Positions 1 through 11,829 of a DNA stretch of 64,000 bases are shown here, piece after piece. The position numbers and the translations under genes are program-made. Source of the stretch: Oopsacas minuta (taxonomy: Eukaryota > Porifera > Hexactinellida > Lyssacinosida > Leucopsacidae); the NCBI GenBank assembly GCA_024704765.1, contig JAKMXF010000337.1, forward strand, positions 62,001 to 126,000, given 5' to 3'. The notes beneath the pieces were generated by a model. The model was not told the origin of the DNA. It saw nothing but the letters and a program-made list of their open reading frames with translations, and searched no databases. The first letter of the stretch is position 1. Every line of letters starts with the position of its first letter.

Positions 1-93
1 ATACGCACTTCATAGTACGAATTATAATCGGGGAATGGCGGGCAATTCCAATTTCGCCGCTCCAATGCTCCCCCACTTATAGAGGTTGCACTG
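1..93. repeat. pogo/Tigger-like element terminus (right end)
   Basis: The end reads AGAGGTTGCACTG followed by TA. Read on the other strand it begins CAGTGCAACCTCTATAAG, the usual form of pogo/Tigger terminal inverted repeats. The rest of the element, if any, lies before the window, so internal sequence and the partner end cannot be seen. Confidence 0.45.
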
Positions 94-159
94 TATTCTA
101 AAAGAACTTATAGATTAACTACATAGCTATTTTAAATCAAATTTATTTGTAAACACATA

Positions 160-1463
160 CGAAGGGCATTCGAAAAGTTTTGCCGTTTGATATGAAACCA
201 TTAATCTGTCGGATATTTTTCCGCATCCATCTTTCAGATATATTTAATTAGTCTATTTTGAAACTTTCATTCATTTACCTCTTCTATTTTCATAAATTAG
301 ATCATTTTAGATACATGGCTTCTAAAATATCTCAATCTAAATCAGATCTCACAAAACTTGATTTTCGAGTAATGATTTTGATCTTATTCAACCTACAGAA
401 GACAAAAGTAGAAATCTATGGATCTTTACAGGAACATATCCCAGATCTAGCTCCTTCTCTAAGTACAGTTGAACGATGGTACAGGGAATTTATCACGGAA
501 ATTTTGTTCTTGAAGATGCTCCTCGTTCACGAAGACCGAATATTTCACAAAATGAAGAAAATGTTAACCAAAGGCTAGGTCTAATTACTAGAGATCCTCA
601 TATTACGTACGCTCAGGTAGAGTATGAAACCGAGTTATCATCGGGGGACAATTAATATCATTTTGCACAAAGAGCTTTGTGTTAGAAAGTTGAGTGCCCG
701 ATGGATCCCCCATTCTTTGAACTTATAGCAAAAAATATCCCGCATAAACTTTTGCAAATTATGCTCAAAGGGTTTGCTACTGGAAGTTCAAGAGCTGTTT
801 CTGAGATCCTTACAGGTGATGAGACATGGATATACCATTATGATCCAGAAACAAGGCGAATGTCAAAGGAGTGGGTTGAAGAAGATGCCCCACCTCCAAC
901 CAAAGTGCGTAGGGCTAGATCTGTTGGGAAACAAATGTGGGCGATTTTTTTCAGATCTAGTGGGTTTGTGGAAGCTGTTGCTCTCGAGGATAGAAAGACT
1001 GTTACTGCCGACTGGTACACTACAGTGTGCCTACCCAAAGTCATCACAGCAATTGAGTCATAGCGGGAGAAGACAGGCATTAGTGGAATTCTTCTTCATC
1101 ATGATAGTGCATCATCGCATACGGCAATCATAACTCGTGAGTCTTTGGAAAATTCTGGACTCAAAACATTACCTCACCCACCCTACAGTTCTGATTTAGC
1201 CCCTTGCGAATTCTGGTTGTTCCCTAGACTCAAAGATCAATTACTTGGGAGGAGATTTTCGACTAATGAGGAGTTGAGAGGGGCACTTTTCCAAGCGATC
1301 GGAGACATATCCAAAGAAGAGTGGAAAATGTTTGATAATTGGTTTACCAGAATGAAAAAATGTAATAGATTGTCAGGGAGAGTATTTTGAAAATGTAATA
1401 GTCAAATTTATGATTACCAATATGATATGTCGGTCAACGTCAAAACTTTTCGAGTGCCCCTCG
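160..1463 (+). mobile_element. mariner element A, complete but decayed
   Basis: The TIRs are about 28 bp. The left begins CGAAGGGCATTCGAAAAG at 160, and the right end, reverse-complemented, begins CGAGGGGCACTCGAAAAG. A TA dinucleotide flanks both sides (158-159 and 1464-1465), as expected of Tc1/mariner insertion. The length of 1,304 bp is typical of a mariner. The enclosed transposase is frameshifted. Confidence 0.92.
315..1390 (+). pseudogene. mariner transposase A (broken)
   Basis: The likely start is ATG 315 (MASKISQSK...). The N-terminal part reads as the mariner helix-turn-helix (…STVERWYREF). A frameshift near 500 moves the reading frame. The text then continues through a segment ending ARWIPHSL and the first catalytic motif GDETWIYHYDPE near 820-850. 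Another shift leads to the second Asp in HHDSASSHT near 1100. The last part, from 1145, contains PHPPYSSDLAPCEFWLFP. Between the second and third catalytic positions there are 34 residues, the D34D mariner spacing, but the third residue is Glu (GAA) instead of Asp. The gene is dead by frameshift alone. Family assignment is secure. Confidence 0.88.
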
Positions 1464-1465
1464 TA

Positions 1466-2371
1466 CAAGTGGTGATTATTCTAAGATTGGAATGTATTGT
1501 AAACTTAGATTCTAAAATGATGTTACAACAACAATCCTTTTGTATCCTATTGTGTTGCGAATTGTTGACTTCCCATTTATAGGTATAGGTATATTCTATT
1601 AGATTTAAAATTTTCCGCTTACCGAACGCAAACTTATAAACGATAATGTTATTTTCAGAGTTACTCGAATCTAAAAATATTTAAATATCTTTTGAGCCTA
1701 CGCTGTAGCGTCTTCATGTCTTCCGTTTGCGCTAACAACAGAAACCAAAATACTTAGAGCAATATAAAAACTCTAACCTGGGAGCGGGAAATTGGCTCGA
1801 AATATACAGTCCCGAATTCCTCAGTTAGCAAGGTTCCACTGAGTAGTGAATAATTATATAATAATTTCATTGATGTACAGTTGGATTTAGGTTATTGTCA
1901 CATCATATTTTTCAATTGGACAAAACCACGAATTCGACTGTATTCTACATATTCAATTTACTATTTTGCAATGCATTCCGTTCATTTATTGTCGAGCAAG
2001 AACCACTTATCAATTGAGCCACAAGTGTCTTAAAGGTCCTATTATTGAACATCGGATCAACTCATGGGTTCATCATCAAATTAATTACACTCAATTTGTT
2101 CCACTAAATATCTACTGTTAATTGATTAGTATAAAGTGGCGCTGATAAATGCTACTATGCCACATGTGGTACAAATTGAAATGGCTCTCTTCAGCAAGTA
2201 ATTACCGGAATGCTTCAAAATGAACAATAATGTATGTATTCAGCTTATAGTGGTTACATTACATACAATTACACGACATATGGAAATCTCATTGCAACTA
2301 CTTTGATCTAATTTAGGCTCAGCTTGTAATGTGATTTTATTTCGATTTTATATTTATATAATCCCAATAGT
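1466..2371. other. AT-rich spacer, nothing recognised
   Basis: There is no credible ORF, repeat end or RNA gene in this stretch. The sequence is AT-rich and low in coding signal. Confidence 0.6.
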
Positions 2372-3582
2372 ATGGCCGACATACATTCGACTGATGAAAC
2401 GTCCACTTTTGCAAAGCATAAAGTTTCATCAATAAGCTGCATAATTTGCAAGAAAGATCATTACATTAAAAAATATCGTCACCATTTATCAACGCACGTG
2501 AAGGAGGGAGAAATTACGGCAGAGGATGTAAACAAGATTATTTTCAATTGGCGTGTAACCAGATCCGATGAAAAGAAGATTTATCACGATGAAATTCAGA
2601 AAGGCTATGTATGCCACTTTAAAACGGACTCAACACAAGAGTGCGGTCACATCGTTCTGGACCTTAAGCGGCATCTGGTCTCTGTTCATAACTCGACAGA
2701 TTCTACTCCCTTTTGGGGGATTTTGGTTGAAAAGGGGACCACCATAAAGCCTACAAAACGTAGATTGAATGCGATATACCATTCTTCTGAATCAGAACGG
2801 AATGATACTTGCAAAAGAAAATTTGCTCATCACAGGATATGAACAACCCAAATACTCAGATTCAATCGGTATCCATCCCCGACCCGATAATACCCCACTC
2901 ACAAAATATTTTTACTAATGAAAGTGATAGTGACAGTGATCATAGTAACTCCGTGTTCGAGGCAACACTTGTTCCTCCGCGCGAAGATTGCTCTTCATCA
3001 ATAACCTCTCCTCCCACAATACCTCGAGCGAGTAGTGACTCTACAAGCCTCCAAATTATAGATATGGAAAAGTTAACAGCGGAATTTCACACTTTCATGA
3101 TTACCAATGGTGGTGGTGGAAGGCGCAATACTCCAGTTAAAGGAGATATTTCTTCATTCAGGTGTTTCGCGAAAGAGGTTTGGTGGGGAAATTTCTGGAA
3201 TCATAATGTACTGAATGATTACATTACTTCAGCTACCTGTTCTCCCTCTACATCCTACGGTCGCCTTAGGGTGTACGAAAAGGTTCATCCATTTCTTGCG
3301 TTCGCAATTCCCTAATCTCCTCCCGCCCCCAGAACGCATGGTAACAATTGAATCAATGCTAAAGGCACTTAAAGAAGCTTGGGCAAGGATCGCCATTACC
3401 GAGGTAAAATAACTATGACATCTAGTCGTACTCGTATGCCGCATTCTTTGAATGTTTTAAGAGAGTGGCGATTAGAGAGAAAGTCAGTGAAAGTCAAATC
3501 GCTGTTTCCTGGTTCCACAAACGATAATACATTTCAATTAGATGAAAGCTTATTTATTAAGCTGCAAAATTTCCTTATAGTA
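2372..3582 (+). pseudogene. Crypton-like tyrosine recombinase gene, 5' part
   Basis: ATG 2372 opens a 156-codon ORF with Cys/His pairs resembling zinc fingers: CIICKKDHY..HHLSTH, then CHF..CGH..LKRHLVSVH. The frame changes near 2830, and an acidic, Ser-rich linker follows to 3315. Further shifts near 3300 and 3390 lead into …RTRMPHSLNVLREWRLE and …DESLFIKLQNFLIV, where a Tc1 element begins. The part after the Tc1 resumes in the same frame once the insert and its duplicated TA are ignored. The frame changes could be old frameshifts or unrecognised short introns. The recombinase assignment rests on the 3' part. Confidence 0.6.
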
Positions 3583-4958
3583 CAGTGCGTTCGGAAATTA
3601 TTGGCAGTAAATACTATTTTCATCATCCTTTACAAATATTCTAAAACAACCTTATTTACGACGTCTAAGTTATAGCAACATATAATATACTCGAAATATA
3701 ATGTATAGATCCACTGACATTCTAATTTTCTGCCTTATCTATCCCAAATGATCTTTGACATTAAATATGTGCTTATTATTTTGTTCACACATTTTAGACC
3801 CATATTTTCCGACTTTCACTAACAATATTTTTCCACAATTTTGGTATGAAGGCTCAGGAAAAGAATAGAATCAGAATAAAGGAACTCTGATGCTGGGATG
3901 ACAAAAGCGACTGAAATATCAAGACGACTAGCTATACCAGAGCGGACAGTATATCGTGTTTTGAAGTCTATTTCTGACAAAAAGAGCTTGACTCATAAGA
4001 ATGGAGCAGGTCGACCTCAAATATTGCACAAGTCTGATAGGAATATGATTATGGCACTCGTTCAACACAATCCAAGGATCATCACTCTAAATGAATGTCG
4101 AGCAAAATTGAGTACTCCAGTTGCCAAAAGCACACTATCGGAGGAAATGAAGATGAGAAGCTTACAATATCGCCAGGCAGTAAGAATTCCAGCCTTGTCA
4201 CAACTCCATATTACTAAAGGAATAGAATGGTGTAAACGAATGAGGGGTCAGAACTGGTCTAAAGTATTCTTTACTAATGAATTCTCTATATGGATGAATT
4301 CAGGCAAGATACATATATGTATGGACAAAGAAGGACAGCCCATTAACCTGCCAACTTTCAAACTTCCAGCGAAGCTACATATTTGGGGTGGTATTTCGGT
4401 AATGGGCAAAACAAACCTCAAAGTTTTTACCGAAAACTTCAACCAGGAACGATACAAAACAGTTCTAAATGAGTGTCTTATACAAGAAGCTAATGCTTTC
4501 TACGGAAATCAATGGGTATTACAGGAAGATAACAGTCCTATACATACAGGAAATGCAGCAAAGGCTTGGAAACAGGAATTTGTCCCACATCAGATCGACT
4601 AGCCCTCCAATAGCCCCGATCTGAACCCAATTGAAAATCTTTGGGTTGTACTAAAGAAGAGATTCCTCAAAAAGAGATTTACTAGCTCAAATGGGTTGAA
4701 AGAAGCTATTTTAGAGATATGGAACATATTTGACCCTGAATTTTTAAAGCAATTTTGTCTATCAATGAACAAAAGAATTCGGTTATGCATCAAAGGTGGA
4801 GGTAAGAAGATAAATTATTGGCTATATGAGAGTTACTCATGCATATTCGTTTTAAGAGAGTACCGAATTATTAGAAATCATATGATTTTGATCATTCTTA
4901 TCATAGATATTGAATGGAACCAAATCAAATTCACTGCCAATAATTTCCGAATGCGCTG
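3583..4958 (+). mobile_element. Tc1-like element A inserted in the recombinase gene
   Basis: TIRs of about 26 bp begin CAGTGCGTTCGGAAATTATT on the left (3583-3608). The right copy is 4933-4958 in reverse complement, with few mismatches. TA is duplicated at 3581-3582 and 4959-4960. The length of 1,376 bp fits Tc1. It interrupts a protein-coding frame that continues exactly on the other side, so the insertion is younger than the recombinase gene. Confidence 0.93.
3898..4830 (+). pseudogene. Tc1 transposase A (inactive)
   Basis: One frame runs from 3898 through the element except for a TAG at 4600-4602, where a Trp codon (TGG) is expected before PSNSPDLNPIENLW. The first part is a helix-turn-helix (EISRRLAIPERTVYRVL) followed by GRPQ. 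The catalytic positions are: first residue Asn in FFTNEF (family: Asp), second Asp in LQEDNSPIH, and Glu in NPIENLW. The last two are 34 residues apart, which is the Tc1 D34E spacing. It therefore has both a nonsense codon and a lost catalytic Asp. The usual start of the paired-like domain is missing or lies upstream in another frame. Confidence 0.9.
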
Positions 4959-5986
4959 TAGAAGTGATATTGAATAATGCGCAGCGCTCTGGCATCATAG
5001 AGGGGATGAGAATTCTAGAAGTTTTAAGTGGAAGAAGCAATGCAAATGAAGATCGTCTACACTATTTATATGTAGAAGACCATAAAACAGGTCACATGCA
5101 GCCAGCAATAATGTATCTGGATTCGGAAATGTATAATTACCTATTAATATTCGTGGTGGTTGTGATTCCGCAGTTACCACGATTGGAAGTTCCAAGATCT
5201 GGTGAGGATAGTCGAGTTTTTCAAACATGGAAGTCTCAAATTTTACATTCGAGCAATGTAAATCATTGTTTTAAAGCAGGGTTAACCTTATGTGGGATTA
5301 ATGATCCACATAGATGCCCCACAAATTATAGGAAGGTGGCATCAACTCTAATTAGCATGCACAGGCCAGAGCTCCAGGAAACGCTCTCCCAATTCATGTG
5401 CCATTCGCGATCTACTACCGAAAAACATTATCGTACTCACATGGCGCATAGAAGAATGTACACAATTTTTAAAGAATTAGGGAGATGCCAAGCTATTGAG
5501 GGACATGTCGCAGACTTCGTCACTACTCCCCATGAAACCCCCACGAACCTTCCTGACTCTAATATTGAGACTGAAATTGACGATGTTATTGAAGTGAACA
5601 TCAGTGCCAATACAGATGCTTCAGATATTGAATCAGTATCTCCTCTAGCAGTGGATTTGATAGATGAATTACAATATCAAGAGGAACTATCTCACCCCAA
5701 ATTTCATTCAAAATGTAAAGCGAAAAGTTTCCTTTGTGATCAAACGGAAGAAGATACCTTTTTCCGAGTTTTTGGGAGTATGATAACGGATTCAATTGCA
5801 CTTCGTCTAGTATGTACAAGGGATGTTTGCCGCTTAGCTCAGAATTCGGAATTTAAGACTATATGGGGGAGACTGGTGGAACATTATGGATATGCGGCAG
5901 CGAGTAAGAAGATTACTGCAAAAATTCGAACTTATGGCAGAAACCACCAAAACAAACACCAGAATCAGATTGAGAATTATTGCTAA
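4959..5986 (+). pseudogene. Crypton-like tyrosine recombinase, catalytic 3' part
   Basis: This carries the catalytic half. Box I has the form EGMRILEVLSG with the Arg codon at 5009-5011, a Lys lies in the DHKTGH turn, and box II is NYRKVASTL. A His follows in FMCHSRST and a probable nucleophile Tyr in EKHYR (5429-5431). This order (R, K, R, H, Y) is that of tyrosine recombinases. The combination with N-terminal zinc-finger-like Cys/His pairs suggests a eukaryotic Crypton-type element, but the exact subfamily is inferred. A long tail follows the Tyr and ends at a stop at 5986. No terminal repeats are expected or seen, since Cryptons lack TIRs. Confidence 0.65.
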
Positions 5987-6350
5987 TACCCAAGCTGAAG
6001 CGCCTTAGTATCAAAGAGAAACTTTCCATCTGCTAGAGATACAGCAAGAAAGCTGTCAGTAACTATCAGAAGCTTGGTATGACTTGTTATTCTAGCCTAT
6101 TTCTAGTTGTTTTCAGTGCTTTATAGTATCGTAAAAAGTGCACTTGGCTGATGAAAAATCCCGCAGAAATTTCAAAAATTTTTTTTCCTTCGGGTGTTTA
6201 TGCCTCTTTTTGCTGGAGCCTGTCGATGAAAAAACACCCGATTTAACTGTATATCAATTTGTATTTCCGTATATTTGATTAGATAATGGACAGCCTAACA
6301 ATGTCGATTTGGTGGGAGATTTAGCCAAACAGCTAAAAGAAATGAGAACA
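5987..6350. other. spacer with a 9-bp inverted repeat
   Basis: No gene is seen. CGGGTGTTT at 6191-6199 pairs with AAACACCCG at 6232-6240 across a 32-base loop, next to a T-run. Its meaning is unknown. Confidence 0.4.
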
Positions 6351-6352
6351 AG

Positions 6353-6775
6353 GTGGAACAGATAACAGTGGAAAATTCTGAATTAAGGCCGGAGATAAGA
6401 GAGCTGAGGGAAGATATTAGGCTGGTTAATGACGAGTTTACAGAACTAAAGCACAAATTTGATTGTGTTCTAGAGAAGGAGCAAGCCATGGAGGTATGGT
6501 GGGAGCAGGGGAAGGTAGAATGGGAACAACTGAGGGACTTGGAAAAGCAAAGACATATGAGGGAATTGAATTCGAGATTTGAGAGGGAGGAAGATAACAA
6601 AGAGAGATTAGAGGAATGGAACCGGAAATTTAAAGAAGTTCTGATGTGGGAAGAGAGATTGAGGAGGTGTGCAGCTGACGATATAGAGAAGAGCGATAGA
6701 TATGAGAACATAATTTTCGATTGGCAGGTGTGGGATGAAGACGGGAGGAGAGGGTCCCCGCAGTCGTCAATCTGA
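6353..6775 (+). CDS. coiled-coil protein fragment, family not recognised
   Basis: This 140-codon ORF is very rich in Glu, Arg and Lys with heptad-like spacing (ELRPEIRELREDIRLVNDEF, then repeated E/R/L/W runs to about residue 115), so a long coiled coil is likely. It ends GRRGSPQSSI. In another frame just upstream (6297-6350) a short stretch GDLAKQLKEMR looks like the N-terminal continuation, so a one-base shift may have cut the ORF. It may be a gag-like N-terminal part of a retroelement or part of an unknown gene. I know of no specific match. The long antisense ORF here is a shadow of this coil. Confidence 0.35.
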   Translation: MEQITVENSELRPEIRELREDIRLVNDEFTELKHKFDCVLEKEQAMEVWWEQGKVEWEQLRDLEKQRHMRELNSRFEREEDNKERLEEWNRKFKEVLMWEERLRRCAADDIEKSDRYENIIFDWQVWDEDGRRGSPQSSI

Positions 6776-6799
6776 ATAAGAATATAAGTAGGCAGCTGT

Positions 6800-8620
6800 G
6801 ATAGACTCTGCAATGGATAACTTTTTATATTAGCTACTTTGTAGATTTATTAGTACTAGTGGTATGTAGTATATGTGCCAAAGTTAGTTGGTATTTATTA
6901 ATACAAGTCACTCCGCTTGCTCGCGCTACTCCGTTTGCTGACACTTCATGTCCGCACTAGGAAGAAAGGTATCTCTGATTGTAGAAAAAATTGAAGAATA
7001 AAATTATTAATTGTCTTTTCGTGAGCATGCTCAAATCTAACATAATCAGATAGAAAACGGAACTAAGATGGGGAAACAAAGTAAGCAAGGCCGGGGAAGC
7101 TGAGGCAGTCAGGGCCGCCCCACCTTTAGCAAAAATAATATTAGCCCTATGCAGAAGGGCCTGAGCGGTTCTACTTTGTATTTCCTTACCGATGAGGTCC
7201 GCCCCACCTTTCATGGGCTTCTGCCCAGAAGCATGTTAATAGGGGGAGCTGGTCCTTCAATTTTATACAATAACATTGAATAGGGCTATTCTATCCAAAT
7301 AATGGCCACCACTAAAATATATCCGGCCCCCCCAAAGAAATTTGGGTGGCTATGCTCATGCTTCCGCCGTCTTTGATAAGCAAACAACTTGAATGCAACA
7401 ATGATTTGAAATGTTTGGTGCTGGATATAGGTGTGAAAATGTCGTTTGGTAAGTAGACACGTTTTCACAGCTGCCGGGGCATGTAAACAATGACCGAACC
7501 TTTTTGGGCTTATGGCATTGAAATTCTAATCCTAGAACAAATTTTCCATGAATTCTTGGTCCTAGAGTAGACTAAAATCCCATAGAAAATTGGCCTTCAG
7601 GACCATTTTTTGCGGAGTGATTTTCCAATGACAGGTCTATTGAAGGGGAATCATGAATAATCGATCAATTAGCAGGATCCTCGCCCTTTCAATCTCAACG
7701 ACCCATTTTATGATTTATAAGTACAAACCACAGAGCTATAATCTATACTTTTATTCTCTAATTGCCAGACAAAGATCTCATATTTATACATAAACAATTT
7801 TGTCATGGAATTTCTGTCAGTGCCAATTTTTTTTCCATGTTAAATTGTTCCCCAAGACCAATTTTCGTGGCTGACCAACTATTTGGTTTCGCACAGCCAT
7901 AACCGGACCACTTTTTAATAGGTTTTATGAAATATCAATGTGTATAGGGCCTATTAAACAGTATTGTTTGGCCGGACCAGTTTTATATGATCTATGATCA
8001 GGTTGGACCACTATTGAGACCGGTGCGACGCTCCTGAATAATACATATTCCTAGTGAAACATTTTGTGAATTGGCATTTATAAAATGAACATATTCTTCA
8101 TGGTAATTTTGTAAATCGACAGAAAACATTTATTGAAAAAAGAGATTCCAATGAACTATTCCACAATATTTACAAATGATGATTAAAGTTTTCTTCGATC
8201 TGTGATGGTGATTTGTATAAGAAAAGCCCCCATTTATACACGCGGCGATTTAGATTCAGCACACAATGAAGGATAATGTGATGTGTAAAATGTTATACCC
8301 TATCATAGGTTATCTAGATTGAATGCCAATTACTGACTGTATTATGAGGGGAAACAGCTAATTTGCATAACAAGTTAACAACCTTCTAGATTATAAATTA
8401 CACAACTCAACAAGATTTCTCATCAGAGATCACATACATTTATCTTAGCATACTTTTGAATGCTGAACTCGAATCTGTAATCAGAATTTCTCTAGCACGT
8501 CTAGTTATTCTGAAATCCAATATCCATTTTTTCAATAGTATAGTATTACCCAGTTACTAAACTGCTATATGAGAATGCCTATTTTGATTCAATTATCTGG
8601 AATATAAATGACTTTACTTA
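6800..8620. other. AT-rich spacer, possible decayed repeats
   Basis: No coding region can be supported. Around 7,090-7,230 the phrase CCGCCCCACCTTT occurs twice (near 7117 and 7201). Around 7,600-8,010 there are several short GGACCA-containing stretches. These look like worn repeat sequence, but no element can be delimited. Confidence 0.4.
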
Positions 8621-8621
8621 T

Positions 8622-10313
8622 TTGAATTCAAGCAAATCAATTATAAACATGCATCGTAATTGTAGAACTCATCCCGACAATTTCTGTTACGTTTGTGGTC
8701 TTTTTTGCGTAAAATCGCAAAGACGACCAATCACAAATCAGTTAAAGAACATATACAAATTGTACTTCGAATGTCCACTTAGTGATCAAGACAAGTCGTG
8801 GGCACCACATGTTATATGCACTTCTTGTTCAAGTGGACTACGTTATTGGTTGAACAATAGGAAAGTTTCAATGCCATTTGCAATACCCATGGTCTGGAGG
8901 GAACAGAAAAATCACCTTGATGATTGTTACTTTTGCCTTATCGACATTACAGGATTCTCAGCCAAGAATAAGCACGCTCTTGTTTACCCAGACTTGGATT
9001 CTGCTCGCTGGCCAATTCCACACGACATCTCATTACCAATCCCAATTCCTAAGCCACAGCAAATTAAAATCGGGTCTGATATGGTGGAAGATGTTCATGC
9101 AGATTCTACAGGCGCTAATTATGTCCCAGAAGATGAATTACTAGAGCCACAAACATTTACACAGGGAGAATTGAATGACCTGGTCAGGGATCTAGACTTA
9201 TCTATAGACAGAGCTGAACTCCTTGCATCCAGGCTCAAACAGAAAAACCTACTCGACAAAGATGTCCTAGTATCCCACTATCGCAAGCGAAATTTCGATC
9301 TCGCTCAATACTACACCACTGATGGTCCACTGTGCTATTGTAATGATATCGAAGGACTCTATGTAAACCTATTACAAGAACATTCTTCCTCTGATTGGTG
9401 CCTTTTCATCGACTCGTCAAAACGCAGTTTGAAAGCTGTTCTGTTGCATAACGGAAATCTAAAGCCTGGCGTTCCAATTGCTCACTCCGTCTATCTCAAA
9501 GAAACCTTCGTCAATTTGCAGGAAGTTTTGGAGGCAATACAGTATAAAACACATTTGTGGAATATCTGCGGTGATCTTAAGATAATCGGGCTATTGATGG
9601 GCTTGCAACAAGGTTTTACAAAGTATTGTTGTTTCCTATGTCTATGGGACAGCCGAGCAACTGGTGAAGATTATAAAAAATGTGATTGGCCGAAGAGAAC
9701 CTATGAAGTGGGGAAAACCAATTTACAGCATTCGCCATTGGTAGATCCAAACAAAGTTTTCTTACCCCCACTTCATATTAAACTTGGATTAATGAAAACA
9801 TTCGTTAAAACAATGGGCAAAACAAATTCAGCAGGATTTCTGCATTTGGTAGGCAAACTTCCGAAACTAAGCGAGGCAAAGTTAAAAGAGTGAGTATTTG
9901 TAGGACCACAAATCAGACAAGTATTCAGAGATCCAGATTTCGAGAAGACATTATCCGAATTAGAAATGAGTACTTGGAATTCTTTCAAATGGGTTTGTGA
10001 AAACTTTTTGGGCAACACGAAATCGTTCAACTACAGAGAAGGAGTGGACACCTTGCTTAACGCATACGAGAAGATGGGCTGTCGCATGTCGCTAAAACTC
10101 CACTTCTTACACTCACATCTTGATTTTTTCCCTGAGAACCTTGGTGCTGTAAGTGATGAACAGGGTGAGAGATTCCACCAAGACATACAGGAGATGGTAA
10201 CCCGATACCAAGGTTTCTGGAATGAGGGCATGATGTCCGATTACTGTTGGAGGCTCTTCAGAGATAATCCCAACAAGAACTATAAAAGCAAGTCGTACTC
10301 TCAACACTTTTAA
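8622..10313 (+). pseudogene. uncharacterised repeat-associated protein, one in-frame stop
   Basis: One frame stays open for about 563 codons apart from a single TGA at 9891-9893, where the context (KLKE*VFVGPQIRQVF) suggests a former GGA Gly codon. The N-terminus has Cys pairs (CYVCGLFC, CTSC, CYFC) like zinc-binding sites. The central part has WCLFIDSSKRSLKAVLL, NICGDLKIIGLL and CCFLCLWDSR. The C-terminal part has LHFLHSHLDFFPENLGAVSD followed by EQGERFHQD. From memory, similar proteins occur in many copies in arthropod genomes without an agreed function. The conserved acidic residues (FIDSS, CGDLK, SDEQGE) make an RNase-H-like or DDE nuclease worth testing, but that is a guess. No TIRs were found around it. 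Confidence 0.6.
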
Positions 10314-10316
10314 TTT

Positions 10317-11700
10317 GGTTAGCTACCTTTATACTTCTGGATGGATATGTATTTCCCCTTAGTTTGTGAGTAGTTGATACATGTATGAATGTGAATTATT
10401 ATATGTAGGATCTAGGATAATAACTGATATTATCTTGGCATTAATCTAAAACATCGAAACGTTGATTTATTTCAGATGGCTATCATGTAAGAAGACAAAA
10501 AGACAGCCACTACCATAAATAACAGGAAAAATTTAGGAAATACATAAAAATCGTTGACTTGTAGATGGAAAAAAGGCTGGACATGCTGGAAAGAATCTGA
10601 AAACAGATTTGAATTCAGCGTAAAACACTAGCTTAGAAAATGTCAATCTAATACTTGATGAGAAAATGAAGTTAAATTTTGTTGACCTGTGTTATTGGAA
10701 AGAATTTTTATTATTGAAATGATCGATGTTAAACAAAACAAGTAGTGAATAGATATGTACTCGTAGTAGAAATTTAAATTAAACAAACAAATAACAAATA
10801 AAGATATTTGAGAATTGTAAGTACAGTCGACTCCGCTTAATTAGGTCACATCCTTCCGGAATTTTAACTCGGTTAAGCGGATGAATTAATGCAATTCATA
10901 TAATCTGTTCTTGGTCAAGTATTTGAATATTATTTCGTTGATGGCTTAGCCATTTTTCAGCTACATTATTTAACCAAACACCAATACTTGATTAAAACTT
11001 GATACTAATGTAATATCTCGAACTATCTTAAAATGGTAATAAATTAAAATGTCTAGATTAACAACAAAGTTGTATCCTGAGGTTAATAATAATCAAACCT
11101 GATTGTTATTTGTATCTTTTTAATTAAAAAAATATAAGATGTGATCCATAAAATATAGTTAATAAACATTCGTTTCAAACGATTTTTCTTATAAAACAAA
11201 TATTCGTTCGTTTAGTTTCGATCGGATATTCGAATATTCGGTATACAGTGCAATCGAATATTGAAAACATCGAGTGAGTAAAAATATAATGAATTTGTAA
11301 AGAATTTCACAAAAATGATGGGTCAGGTAGGTCGTGGGTCACCTTCACCAATTTTGACCCATGGTTCACTCTGGTTGGCAGATATGGAACTCTCTTACTC
11401 AGTGTTTCCCGCAAGGTTTTTGAAATGCTCATTTAGCACCGTAGACGCCGCATGCATGTATATTCCTTGCTAAATTCATGCCAATATATTCAAAAATAAT
11501 ACTAACATCTTAAAAGTTATTAATTATAACTTATAATTAATAATCCCACTTTGACGCAGTTTAATTAATTATGGACTTTAAAATACTCTTATATTGATCA
11601 GAGAAAACTTGAAGCGTCATTTAGCGCGTTTTTCGGGAAATACTGCGCTTACTAGTCAACAGTTCAAACTGCCCATTTTGAAAATAGGATAAATAGATAT
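10317..11700. other. AT-rich spacer with a pogo-like terminus
   Basis: No gene is seen. Near 10,825-10,885 the sequence CAGTCGACTCCGCTTAATTA is followed by TTAAGCGG, which repairs with CCGCTTAA. This is the usual look of a pogo/Tigger end, but no partner end was found. Confidence 0.4.
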
Positions 11701-11704
11701 TTAT

Positions 11705-11829
<125 letters not shown>

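Noticed and set aside
6295-6813. 172-codon minus-strand Ser/Leu-rich ORF
   Set aside because: It is the antisense shadow of the Glu/Arg-rich coiled-coil ORF on the plus strand.
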